DNA of 13,100 nucleotides from Bacteroidota bacterium (lineage in GTDB: Bacteria; Bacteroidota; Bacteroidia; Chitinophagales; Chitinophagaceae). How positions within the stretch are numbered: the first letter of the stretch is position 1; every line of letters begins with the position of its first letter. A program made the translations under genes and the position numbers. The stretch lies in contig JAEWBT010000026.1 in the NCBI GenBank assembly GCA_023391015.1, positions 1-13,100 of the forward strand. Reading direction: 5' to 3'. Under the pieces are notes generated by a model. That model had not been told where the DNA came from. It saw only the letters and a list, made by a program, of their open reading frames with translations, and ran no database searches. Shown piece after piece: positions 1-7,084 of the stretch.

Positions 1-1099
1 CCATAATTAATTGCGCTGTTGGAAGAGAAGGTACAGGCCTTGACCACAGGCCTGCTGCCATCCTCATTGTACATCCCCCCGCCATTGTTGTTCGAGGTAT
101 TGCCCGAGAAGATGCAGGCACGCACCACCGGATAGCTGGTGTCGGTATTGTATATCCCGCCGCCATAGAGCGTAGCGCTATTGACCGAGAAGGTGCAGGT
201 GTTTAGATTAGGATCGCTATCGCGGTTGTATATCCCGCCGCCATAAAGGGTGGCGTTATTCGTTGAGAAAGTACAGGCGTTTAAGGTGGGACTGCTGCTG
301 TAGCTGTTATAAAGTCCCCCGCCTGATTTTGCTGTATTAGCTGAAAAGGTACAAGTGTTGAGAATCGGATTGCTTATTTGGTAATTGGACATCCCCCCAC
401 CATTGTAGCCTGCCGTGTTGGAGGAGAACGTGCAGAAACTCACCGCAGGACTGCTGCCATAGCTATTGTACATGCCTCCGCCATCGTAGCCTGCGGTATT
501 AGATGAGAAGGTGCAGGAATTTACAACAGGACGGCTGTTGTTGTCGTTGCACATCCCCCCGCCAAAGTCGCTTGTGGTGTTGGAAGAGAAGACACAGGCA
601 TTTACAGAGGGACTGCTGCCTTTGTTGCACATCCCCGCGCCCAGAAATCTGTAAATAGAGGTACTGGCCGCAGCAACACTCAAGCTACTATTGCCATTGG
701 CCCGCCCACCGCTTATCGTAAATCCATCCACCACGCAGGCATTGCTGCGCCCAATGGTTACCAGCACATGATAGGCATCATTGGTATCGCTGGGTCCACC
801 CAGATCGCCGCTCAGGATTGTCACGTTGGTTGCAGGATTGCGTTGGGAAAGTAAGGTTTCATTTCCGGAAAATCCGCCGTAAAGCTTTACGTCTTTGGTG
901 GTGATATAGAATGCTTTGTCGCGTGGGTCGGTAGGCGAGGCGTTGCCGTTGGGGTCTTCGGTGGGCAGATAGGTTCCCGCTTTCGCCCATATTTCGCCGC
1001 CTGCCACCAAGTCGGTGAGAGCCATCTGCACATCCTTCTTTGCCGTCGCCCAGCTCGTGCCCACGCCTGCATTGTCCGCCTTACCGGCATCTACATACA
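1..1099 (-). repeat. Beta-helix module 3 (third module, truncated by the window edge)
   Basis: The head YVDAGKADNAG, EIWAKAGTYLPT, LYGGFSGNETLLSQR, DGFTISGG is followed by about nine rungs with the consensus GGGMYN..S.P.V..CTFSSNTA. The rungs are still running at position 1 (last readable residues CTFSSNSAINYG). The head has a short insert relative to the other two modules (NASPTDPRDKAF in place of GTSQRDKTF). Confidence 0.8.
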
Positions 1100-4013
1100 T
1101 CCGTGTCGGACAGCCGGTGCCTTGATATTCATACGCGCCAAGGTCTATCGTTCCAAAGCGATTGCTGCCCACAATATCGGTTGCAGGCGTCGTGCCAGTG
1201 CCAACATTGCGCACCGGAGAAACACACCGGACGGCCAGCCCGTCATCAGCCGTCCGGAAAACACCATCTGCGCCTGCGGGATTTCCGGAATTTACAAACA
1301 ACGGATTGCCGCCGATAATGCCCGCGCCGGAGGTGTAGTTGTTGGTGGCTGCCGCACTGTAATCGCTAATGAGTGCGTAGCTCACCGAAAGTGCTGCACT
1401 GGTTCCGTCTTTGTAAATGTTTTGCCGGTTTGCAGGCCCGCCGGTGTTGCCATACAGCACAGCGTTGGTGATGCTGCCGCCGCCGGAAGTGGCGTAATAA
1501 AGGCCGCCGCCCTGGCTGCTGGCCGTATTGGCCGAGAAGGTAGCAGAACGCACTACCGGACTGCCGCCGTTTTCGCTGTACATCCCGCCACCTTTGGATG
1601 CACTGTTGGCTGCAAAAACAACGGAATTGAATGTAGGGCTGCTGCTGTTGGTGTTAAACATCCCCCCTCCATTGTTAGCGGCGCTATTGGCCCAAAAAGC
1701 ACAGGCATTCAACACAGGACTGCTGCCATTGGTATTCAACATCCCGCCGCCATTATTGCTTGCCGTATTGGCCGAGAAGGTGCAGGAATTCATCACAATG
1801 TCGCTGACACTAATATTATAGACTCCTCCTCCGTCCTGCGCGGTATTGGCCGAAAAAACACAATTGCTGACGGTAGGTTTGCTGCTGTATTCATTATACA
1901 TCCCGCCCCCCTTGCTCTGGTCGATACTCGCGTTGAAAAAAGTAACTGTAAACGTGGTTCCCCCGTTGGCCCGCCCGCCGGTAATTGTAAAGCCATCTAC
2001 TATACAGGCACTTGTACGGGCTATCGTCAATAGCACATGATAGGCATCGTTCGTGCCGCCCGCGCCATCCAGATCGCCACTCAACGTTGTTACATTGGTC
2101 GTGGGATTTCTTTGTGAAAGAAGCGTTTCATTTCCGGAAAATCCCCCGTAAAGCTTCACGTCTTTGGTGGTAAGGTAAAAGGTCTTGTCTCTTTGCGAGG
2201 TGCCGCCGTTGGGGTCCAATGTGGGCAGGTAGGTTCCGGCTTTTACCCAGATTTCGCCCCCTGCTGCTACTTCATTAATCGCCACCTGAATGTCTTTTTT
2301 CGCGCTGGCCCAACTCGCCCCGGAGCCGCTGTTGTTGGGGCGGCTGCCATCCACATAAATCAGCGTGGGGCAGCCCGTGCCCTGATACTCATAGGCACCC
2401 AAATCCAGTGCTCCTACCCGCGGATTTTCGGAAATATCGGTTGCAGGTGTCGTGCCTGTACCGGCATTGCGGGCAGGCGAGGTGCATCCAATGCGCAGGC
2501 CGTCATCAGCAGTTCTCCAAACGCCATCACCGCCCGCCGGGGCTGTTGTATCCACAAAGAGCGGGTCGCTGGTAAGGATGTTGGAAGCGGTGTATTCATT
2601 CGTTGCCGCCGCGCTGTAATCGCCAATCAGCGTATAGCTAACTGTTAGAGACTTGTTGGGGCCTGATTTAAAAATGTTTCGCCGGTTAGCCCAGTTTGCG
2701 TTGTTGGGTGTGGTGTTGCCAAAGAAAATACTGTTGGTAATCGTGCCGCCGTTGTAAGCGCCCAAAACGATGCCGCCACCTACGCCCGAAGCATCGGTAG
2801 CGGTATTGGCAGAAAAGGTACTGCTGCTGATTGTGATGGTGGTTTGGATGTTACCCAGGCTTCTGCTACTGATTCCGCCCCCACCATAACGGGCTGTGTT
2901 GACAGAAAAAACGCAACTTGTGATCGTAGCGTCGCTGCTGTAATTAGCCAGGCCACCGCCGGAGTTCCCTGCCGTGTTGGCCGAAAAAGCGCAATTGCCT
3001 ACTGTGGGATTGCTGTAGGAGAAGTTATACATCCCGCCGCCTTCGCCATAGGTATTCACATCTGTAGCCGCATTGGCTGTAAAAACGCAGCCACTTACGG
3101 TAGGATTGCTGCCTTGGTTAGCCATTCCGCCGCCGGAGTAGCTGGCCGTATTGGACGAAAAGGTGCAGTTTGTTACTGTAGCATTGCTTTGGTAATTATA
3201 CATCCCGCCGCCATAGGTGCTTGTGGTGTTGGCCGAAAAAGTGCAGTTGCTGACCGTAGGGGTGCTGACATCATTGTACATCCCGCCGCCGCCGTTGGTT
3301 GCGGTATTGTTGGAAAAGGTACAACTGCTTACGGCGGGACTGCTCTGATAATTTGCCATTCCACTGCCCACATTGGCTGAGAAAACACAGTTGCTTACCG
3401 CAGGACTGCTGTTGTTTGCGTTAAACATCCCGCCTCCCCAAAGATTTGCGCTGTTGGCTGTAAAAATGCAGTTCGTTACCGTGGGGCTGCTGCTGTTATT
3501 ATACATCCCGCCGCCTCTGTTTTGATTCAAGCCTGCAAAAACGCTTCCACCATCTGCCCGCCCGCCGCTAATGGTAAATCCATCCACCACACACGCACTC
3601 GTCCGGCCAGTTGTTACCACCACATGATACGCATCATCGGTACCACCCGACCCGTCCAGATCGCCGCTCAGGGTCGTTAGGTTCGTTGCGGGTGCCCTTT
3701 GGGAAAGAAGGGTTTCGTTTCCGGAAAATCCGCCGTAAAGCCTGAGGTCTTTAGAGGTGAGGTAGAACGTTTTGTTGCGCTGGGAAGTACCGCCGTTGGG
3801 ATCCAGTGTGGGCAGATAGGTTCCGGCTTTCACCCAGATTTCATCGCCGCTCGCTGCCGCATTGATGGCCGCCTGTATATCCTTTTTGGCAAACTGCCAG
3901 CTGAGGCCATTGCCGGTGTTGTGGGTTCTTGCGCCATCCACGTAATACACCGTGGCGCGGGCCGCAGTAAGCGACAGAAAAAAACAGAACAGAAAAAGTA
4001 AATGTCGTTTCAT
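1..4013 (-). CDS. Large secreted beta-helix repeat protein, three tandem modules (3' end outside window)
   Basis: The frame opens at ATG 4013-4011 and stays in phase to the left edge, giving 1337 codons and no stop. The first and last codons and all three module heads share one phase. Residues 1-20 (MKRHLLFLFCFFLSLTAARA) are a Sec signal peptide with a likely cut before TVYYVDG. Each module has a head (YVDG or YVDAG, then DIQAAIN, EIWVKAGTYLPT, LYGGFSGNETLLSQR, a DAYHV block, DGFTISGG), a run of rungs of about 24 residues built on GGGMYN..S.P.V..C.FS.NTA, and a tail ending DLGAYEYQGTGC. The rungs resemble chlamydial Pmp repeats (FxxN plus GGx) and right-handed parallel beta-helices. The tails resemble choice-of-anchor Q domains (DPLFV, a D..G..R segment, GAYE). 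It is probably a cell-surface or released adhesin-like protein. The ligand is unknown, and any C-terminal sorting domain lies off the window. Confidence 0.93.
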   Translation of the reverse strand, partial: MKRHLLFLFCFFLSLTAARATVYYVDGARTHNTGNGLSWQFAKKDIQAAINAAASGDEIWVKAGTYLPTLDPNGGTSQRNKTFYLTSKDLRLYGGFSGNETLLSQRAPATNLTTLSGDLDGSGGTDDAYHVVVTTGRTSACVVDGFTISGGRADGGSVFAGLNQNRGGGMYNNSSSPTVTNCIFTANSANLWGGGMFNANNSSPAVSNCVFSANVGSGMANYQSSPAVSSCTFSNNTATNGGGGMYNDVSTPTVSNCTFSANTTSTYGGGMYNYQSNATVTNCTFSSNTASYSGGGMANQGSNPTVSGCVFTANAATDVNTYGEGGGMYNFSYSNPTVGNCAFSANTAGNSGGGLANYSSDATITSCVFSVNTARYGGGGISSRSLGNIQTTITISSSTFSANTATDASGVGGGIVLGAYNGGTITNSIFFGNTTPNNANWANRRNIFKSGPNKSLTVSYTLIGDYSAAATNEYTASNILTSDPLFVDTTAPAGGDGVWRTADDGLRIGCTSPARNAGTGTTPATDISENPRVGALDLGAYEYQGTGCPTLIYVDGSRPNNSGSGASWASAKKDIQVAINEVAAGGEIWVKAGTYLPTLDPNGGTSQRDKTFYLTTKDVKLYGGFSGNETLLSQRNPTTNVTTLSGDLDGAGGTNDAYHVLLTIARTSACIVDGFTITGGRANGGTTFTVTFFNASIDQSKGGGMYNEYSSKPTVSNCVFSANTAQDGGGVYNISVSDIVMNSCTFSANTASNNGGGMLNTNGSSPVLNACAFWANSAANNGGGMFNTNSSSPTFNSVVFAANSASKGGGMYSENGGSPVVRSATFSANTASSQGGGLYYATSGGGSITNAVLYGNTGGPANRQNIYKDGTSAALSVSYALISDYSAAATNNYTSGAGIIGGNPLFVNSGNPAGADGVFRTADDGLAVRCVSPVRNVGTGTTPATDIVGSNRFGTIDLGAYEYQGTGCPTRMYVDAGKADNAGVGTSWATAKKDVQMALTDLVAGGEIWAKAGTYLPTEDPNGNASPTDPRDKAFYITTKDVKLYGGFSGNETLLSQRNPATNVTILSGDLGGPSDTNDAYHVLVTIGRSNACVVDGFTISGGRANGNSSLSVAAASTSIYRFLGAGMCNKGSSPSVNACVFSSNTTSDFGGGMCNDNNSRPVVNSCTFSSNTAGYDGGGMYNSYGSSPAVSFCTFSSNTAGYNGGGMSNYQISNPILNTCTFSANTAKSGGGLYNSYSSSPTLNACTFSTNNATLYGGGIYNRDSDPNLNTCTFSVNSATLYGGGIYNTDTSYPVVRACIFSGNTSNNNGGGMYNEDGSRPVVKACTFSSNSAINY
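1100..2359 (-). repeat. Beta-helix module 2 (second of three tandem protein modules)
   Basis: The module starts at IYVDGSRPNNSG and repeats the module 1 head nearly word for word (DIQVAIN, EIWVKAGTYLPT, LYGGFSGNETLLSQR, DGFTITGG). It has fewer rungs, about six, and the same tail type (VFRTADDGLAVRC, TIDLGAYEY). It is about 1.26 kb, so rung number differs between modules while head and tail are held. This suggests module duplication followed by gain or loss of rungs. Confidence 0.82.
2360..3944 (-). repeat. Beta-helix module 1 (first of three tandem protein modules)
   Basis: The module starts at YYVDGARTHN, just after the signal peptide. Its head holds GTYLPT, FSGNE (near residue 96) and DGFTISGG (near residue 143). 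About ten rungs follow, most with one Cys before FS.N (NCTFSANT, SCTFSNNT), and then the tail SDPLFV, WRTADDGLRIGC, ALDLGAYEY. This is the longest complete module, about 1.6 kb. Borders are set by where the next YVDG head starts and are approximate. Confidence 0.82.
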
Positions 4014-4095
4014 GATTGCCGGATGGATTTAGAATAAACATTTTGAGGTTCAATCCTAAATGCGCGCTGTTTACCTTATAGAAAAGTGCGCAATA

Positions 4096-4103
4096 CAAAC
4101 ATC
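4096..4103 (-). promoter_or_regulatory. Possible -7 element for the beta-helix gene
   Basis: The minus strand reads GATGTTTG, one mismatch from the Bacteroidota -7 consensus TAnnTTTG, with a TTG 16 nt further upstream. It would give a leader of roughly 75 nt before the ATG at 4013. Weak match; listed as the best candidate in this spacer. Confidence 0.3.
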
Positions 4104-4126
4104 CGACCTTTTAATACGGCAATTTT

Positions 4127-4166
4127 AAGAAGTTGATGAACAGGGCCAAGAAGTTGAAGAACAGGA
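4127..4166. repeat. Two-copy direct repeat, 21-bp period
   Basis: AAGAAGTTGATGAACAGGG at 4127-4145 recurs as AAGAAGTTGAAGAACAGGA at 4148-4166, with 17 of 19 bases identical. The repeat lies in the spacer upstream of the beta-helix gene and has no obvious coding role. Confidence 0.75.
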
Positions 4167-4190
4167 CAAAAACGAACTGTTCTTCTTTTT
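4156..4190 (+). terminator. Hairpin followed by T-run in the spacer (terminator-like)
   Basis: GAAGAACAG (4156-4164) pairs with CTGTTCTTC (4177-4185) across a 12-nt loop and is followed by TTTTT at 4186-4190. The left arm lies inside the second copy of the direct repeat. The shape is that of an intrinsic terminator for rightward transcription, but no rightward gene ends just before it. It may instead be a regulatory fold or chance. Confidence 0.4.
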
Positions 4191-4354
4191 CAATCCCCGT
4201 TCTTAAGCCCTGCTGAGTCCGGTCCACAAATCTGCAAGCATAGTTGCATAGGCTTTATTTCCGGAAAACCTGTGGCTTTTCAAAAAGAATACTCCCAGTA
4301 ACAAAACGAGAACCAAGGGTTTTCTTCATTGGAAAGATTCATGGCCTAAAATTA

Positions 4355-4381
4355 AAAAAGCTGCGACCAGCGCAGCTTTTT
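4355..4381 (-). terminator. Intrinsic terminator of tRNA-Leu
   Basis: An 11-bp stem (AAAAAGCTGCG with CGCAGCTTTTT) closes a 5-nt loop. Read on the minus strand it is followed by TTTTTTAATTTT. It begins 11 nt after the tRNA 3' end, as expected for a monocistronic tRNA transcript. Confidence 0.85.
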
Positions 4382-4391
4382 CTAAGGAGGG

Positions 4392-4475
4392 TGCCCAGAA
4401 CAGGAATCGAACCTGCACTCCGTTGCCGAAACAAGATTTTGAGTCTAGCGCGTCTACCAGTTCCGCCATCTGGGC
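4392..4475 (-). tRNA. tRNA-Leu (anticodon CAA)
   Basis: Read on the minus strand, acceptor arms GCCCAGA (4475-4469) and TCTGGGC (4399-4393) pair fully, with discriminator A at 4392. The D-arm region is TGGCGGAACTGGTAGACGC. The anticodon loop CTCAAAA gives anticodon CAA, which reads UUG. A long variable arm (CGGCAACGG) marks a class II tRNA, and the T arm is GCAGGTTCGATTCCTGT. The length is 84 nt. The next bases are CCC, so CCA must be added after transcription, as is usual in Bacteroidota. The anticodon stem CUAGA/UCUUG has a U-U pair at its second position. Confidence 0.96.
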
Positions 4476-4488
4476 CTCAATCGGAGCG

Positions 4489-4496
4489 CAAAAATA
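4489..4496 (-). promoter_or_regulatory. -7 promoter element of tRNA-Leu
   Basis: The minus strand reads TATTTTTG, an exact match to TAnnTTTG. It ends 13 nt before the mature tRNA 5' end, which leaves a short leader. No clear -33 TTG is seen. Confidence 0.7.
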
Positions 4497-4541
4497 GGGG
4501 CATAACTTCATTTTTTGGATTTTTGGACCAAAATTTTCTTT

Positions 4542-5219
4542 TTGAAAGCGATAGCTAATATTCTTACAAACATCCGCAGTGTTTTTGCCGAAGCTGCCGT
4601 TCCGGAAAATGCGGCACCGATGCAGGCCTACATGAAAAACATCGCCCCTTTTATGGGCATCAAAGCACCAGTACGGAAGACTCTTCAAAAGGAAATTTTC
4701 ATCCAATACAAACATCTTTCGGCAGAAGAAAAAGCTGCTTTAATGCGCTCGCTGTTTCAGGAGCCGCAACGGGAATTTCATTACCTGGCGATGGATTGGT
4801 GCTATCACAACCGAAAAAACTACACGCCACAGTCGATTGTTTTACTGGAGGAAATGCTAACTACTAAAAGCTGGTGGGATACGGTTGACTTTATTTCTCC
4901 ACATTGTTTGGGCAGCTGGGTGGCCCAATTTCCGGAAATAGCCCTGCCCGTTATCCATCGCTACACCCAGAGCGAAAACTTTTGGCTGGTGCGCGCGGCG
5001 ATCCTGCATCAACTGACTTATAAAAAAGCGACCGACCCCAACCTGCTGGCTGCAACCATCGTTCCGCACCTCGGCGCGAAAGAATTTTTTATTCGCAAAG
5101 CCATCGGCTGGGCGCTCCGGCAATACGCCCGCACGGCACCGGATTGGGTCACAGGTTTTGTGGAAGCACACCCGGAAATGCAGCCGCTCTCCCGCCGCGA
5201 AGCCCTCAAACATCTTTAA
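4542..5219 (+). CDS. AlkD-type DNA glycosylase (DNA alkylation repair protein)
   Basis: AlkD-type HEAT-repeat glycosylases remove alkylated bases such as N3- and N7-alkylpurines from DNA. With the start used here the product has 225 residues. It carries MQAYMKNIAPFMGI near the N-terminus, WWDTVDF at 111-117, FWLVRAAI around 147-154 and FIRKAIGWALRQY around 183-195. The residues matching the active site of Bacillus cereus AlkD (W109, D113, R148, W187, recalled from memory) are W112, D116, R151 and W190, a constant offset of three, so the catalytic set is intact. No ATG fits the N-terminus. TTG 4542 places the PM.AYM motif where relatives have it; an in-frame TTG at 4515 would add nine residues. 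The weak -7-like TAACTTCA at 4503-4510 favours 4542. The gene converges on hscB with a 25-nt gap. Confidence 0.93.
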   Translation: MKAIANILTNIRSVFAEAAVPENAAPMQAYMKNIAPFMGIKAPVRKTLQKEIFIQYKHLSAEEKAALMRSLFQEPQREFHYLAMDWCYHNRKNYTPQSIVLLEEMLTTKSWWDTVDFISPHCLGSWVAQFPEIALPVIHRYTQSENFWLVRAAILHQLTYKKATDPNLLAATIVPHLGAKEFFIRKAIGWALRQYARTAPDWVTGFVEAHPEMQPLSRREALKHL

Positions 5220-5244
5220 GGCCGGGAAAATCGCAGCAGGCGTT

Positions 5245-5739
5245 CTATGATGGATTGATTTTTGCCCGCTCCAGGTATTTTTTCCGGAAATAAGCCTCCT
5301 GAAACGCTTTAAAAAGCCCTTCACCGCGCTCGCCGCTTTCATATCGGGTCGTCAACGCGTCCAGGTTTTGCTGCCATTCACTTTCTAATTCAGCTAACTG
5401 CGCCGCAGCAGCTTCGGGGGAATCTTCGGCCAGCTCGTTCAGCTCCATCATCTCCATCATAAAAGCAGGCGGCAAAGTATAGTTTTCCGGAAGTGGGTGC
5501 CCCTCCAGCGTTAAAACGTGCGCCAACCGAAGCATCGGGTGGGAGAGCACGCGCAGCGCTTCGTTGAGCAGGGCGGTTTTTTGCAGCGCATCGCTTTGGG
5601 CCTCGGCGCCGGCATTGGCCATGCGGTCGGGGTGGTGCAGGGCACTCTGGGCGTAAAATTTCCGGCGCAACCCGGCGGCATTGGGCGAGAGGCTGCGCGG
5701 CACGTCCAAAAGGGCGAAATAGTCGGGGGTAGGGGACAT
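5245..5739 (-). CDS. hscB: HscB-like J-domain co-chaperone for Fe-S cluster assembly
   Basis: HscB delivers the scaffold protein IscU to the Hsp70 HscA and stimulates its ATPase during Fe-S cluster transfer. The 164-residue product starts MSPTPDYFALLDVPRSL, which matches the HscB opening (DYF.L...P). It carries the J-domain HPD motif at residues 36-38 and the typical ALLNEALRVLSHPMLRLAHV stretch. A C-terminal helical bundle follows (MMEMMELNELAEDS, then a coiled segment), where HscB binds the scaffold. Escherichia coli HscB has about 171 residues, so the length fits. An upstream in-frame ATG at 5772 would add 11 residues but would run into the divergent promoter region. ATG 5739 fits the family best. 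A -7-like TAATTTCG lies upstream at 5767-5760. Confidence 0.92.
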   Translation of the reverse strand: MSPTPDYFALLDVPRSLSPNAAGLRRKFYAQSALHHPDRMANAGAEAQSDALQKTALLNEALRVLSHPMLRLAHVLTLEGHPLPENYTLPPAFMMEMMELNELAEDSPEAAAAQLAELESEWQQNLDALTTRYESGERGEGLFKAFQEAYFRKKYLERAKINPS

Positions 5740-5747
5740 AGGTGGGT

Positions 5748-5755
5748 TATCTTTG
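5748..5755 (+). promoter_or_regulatory. -7 promoter element of the LYS1-like gene
   Basis: TATCTTTG is an exact TAnnTTTG match, 31 nt before the GTG start, so the leader would be about 26 nt. No clear -33 TTG is visible. Confidence 0.65.
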
Positions 5756-5759
5756 CGCC

Positions 5760-5767
5760 CGAAATTA
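5760..5767 (-). promoter_or_regulatory. Possible -7 element of hscB
   Basis: The minus strand reads TAATTTCG, one base off TAnnTTTG. Transcription would start near 5753, about 15 nt before the hscB ATG. It sits only 4 nt from the opposing -7 element at 5748-5755, so the two promoters would compete for the same DNA. Confidence 0.4.
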
Positions 5768-5786
5768 AACAAACCCCTTTTTCCCT

Positions 5787-6989
5787 GTGCGCATTGGTAT
5801 TATCCGCGAAGGCAAAAATCCGCCCGACTCCCGAGTTCCGTTTTCTCCCAGCCAGGCAGCTGCTATTCCAACGCTTTTTCCCGGCGTGGAAATTTTTGTG
5901 CAGCCCAGCCCAACCCGCTGCTACAACGACGCCGAATACCGCGAAGCGGGCGTGACTTTGCAGGAAGACCTCAGCGATTGTGATGTGCTGATGGGGGTGA
6001 AGGAAGTGCCCATCAAAGACCTTATTTCCGGAAAAACCTACTTCTTTTTCTCCCACACCAAAAAAGCGCAACCCTACAACCAGCCCCTGATGCGTGCTTT
6101 GATTGAAAAGAAGATTCGCATGGTGGATTACGAAACCCTGACCCACGCCGACGGCAGCCGCGTGCTGGGCTTTGGCACCTGGGCGGGCATCGTGGGCGCG
6201 CACAACGCCTTTAAAACCTGGGGCGACCGTACCGGCAAACTCACCCTTCCGGCAGCTTATGAAGTGCATGATTACGAGGCGCTGAAAGCACTTTACAAAG
6301 ACGTCAAACTTCCGGCTTTGCGGATCGTCCTGACGGGCTCCGGGCGCGTGGCGCAGGGTGGGTTAGAAGTGCTGCAATTGCTGAACATCCGCCAGGTGAG
6401 TCCGGAAGATTTCCGGAAAAATACCTACTCTGAACCGGTTTTTACGCACCTCAAAGGCGGTGATCTCTACCAACGCAAAGAAGGCGGCGGCTACGATCGC
6501 AATGAGTTTCACGCCACGCCGGAAGCCTACAGCTGCACTTTTGAGCCCTACCTTCCGGCCACCGATATCCTTATCAACGGCATCTACTGGCAGGAAAGCA
6601 TTGACCGCCTTTTTGAGAAAAAAGACGTGCAGCGCGATGATTTCCGCATCTCCGTGATTGCCGACGTTACCTGTGACGCCGACGGATCTGTTCCCATCAA
6701 CATCGGCGCGTCTACTATTGCCGATCCGGTGTATGGCATTTCCCGGAAAACGCTCCAGAAAACCGCTCCGTTTCAGGACAGTGAAGACACCATTGACGTA
6801 ATGGCGGTGGACAATCTCCCCAACGAATTGCCCCGCGATGCCTCGGCCTACTTCGGCGAGCATCTCATCCAATACATTCTTCCGGCTCTGTTGGAAGACG
6901 ATAATGACATCATCCGCCGCGCTACCATCTGCGAAAACGGACACCTGACGCCGCAGTTTGGCTACCTGAAGGAATACGCTGGACTATAG
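5787..6989 (+). CDS. LYS1-like NAD(P)-dependent dehydrogenase (saccharopine / alanine dehydrogenase superfamily)
   Basis: The 400-residue product belongs to the AlaDH/PNT fold. The N-terminus GIIREGKNPPDSRVPFSP is the usual opening, followed by DVLMGVKEVP and FFFSHTKKAQPYN. A Rossmann loop GSGRVAQG lies at 184-191. Several stretches line up with yeast Lys1: RVLGFGTWAGIVGAH, DILINGIYW, VIADVTCDADGSVP and AVDNLPNELPRDAS. LYS1 enzymes interconvert saccharopine with lysine and 2-oxoglutarate using NAD. In Bacteroidota this family is usually annotated only as a saccharopine, alanine or NAD(P)-dependent dehydrogenase, so the substrate is an inference. The start is GTG, set by the conserved N-terminus and the exact -7 element upstream. 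The gene is divergent from hscB and 95 nt before the GH3 gene, with no terminator seen between them. Confidence 0.87.
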   Translation: MRIGIIREGKNPPDSRVPFSPSQAAAIPTLFPGVEIFVQPSPTRCYNDAEYREAGVTLQEDLSDCDVLMGVKEVPIKDLISGKTYFFFSHTKKAQPYNQPLMRALIEKKIRMVDYETLTHADGSRVLGFGTWAGIVGAHNAFKTWGDRTGKLTLPAAYEVHDYEALKALYKDVKLPALRIVLTGSGRVAQGGLEVLQLLNIRQVSPEDFRKNTYSEPVFTHLKGGDLYQRKEGGGYDRNEFHATPEAYSCTFEPYLPATDILINGIYWQESIDRLFEKKDVQRDDFRISVIADVTCDADGSVPINIGASTIADPVYGISRKTLQKTAPFQDSEDTIDVMAVDNLPNELPRDASAYFGEHLIQYILPALLEDDNDIIRRATICENGHLTPQFGYLKEYAGL

Positions 6990-6991
6990 AT

Positions 6992-7019
6992 ATGTTTCAT
7001 GTTTCATGCTTCATGTTTC
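6992..7019. repeat. Heptanucleotide tandem repeat (ATGTTTC x 4)
   Basis: Four abutting 7-bp units run ATGTTTC, ATGTTTC, ATGCTTC, ATGTTTC. The array starts 2 nt after the stop codon of the LYS1-like gene. Confidence 0.88.
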
Positions 7020-7049
7020 GTGAGTATTAAACCTGATACGTCTTCCCAC

Positions 7050-7077
7050 TAATCATTAATCTCTAATCATTAATCAT
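7050..7077. repeat. Heptanucleotide tandem repeat (TAATCAT x 4)
   Basis: Four abutting 7-bp units run TAATCAT, TAATCTC, TAATCAT, TAATCAT. The array ends 7 nt before the ATG of the GH3 gene, so it occupies the place of its 5' leader and ribosome-binding region. Confidence 0.88.
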
Positions 7078-7084
7078 TGTAGAA

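Noticed and set aside
1122..2033. A 303-codon open frame on the plus strand, and others like it up to 3380
   Set aside because: They run antisense to the beta-helix gene. Their openness follows from the repeated, GC-rich rung codons, and the translation has no family features. The minus-strand frame has a signal peptide and clear modules.
1..3540. Regularly spaced repeats that could be taken for a CRISPR array
   Set aside because: The period is about 72-75 bp, units are diverged and translate in one frame as 24-residue beta-helix rungs. There are no identical repeats with unique spacers.
4326..4715. A 129-codon minus-strand frame through the tRNA and the glycosylase 5' end
   Set aside because: It translates straight through a clear tRNA gene and its terminator.
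6411..6418. TTCCGGAA read as a protein motif instead of a DNA motif
   Set aside because: The palindrome occurs in different frames giving different peptides (FPE, SGK, FRK) and also in non-coding spacers, so no single peptide motif explains it.
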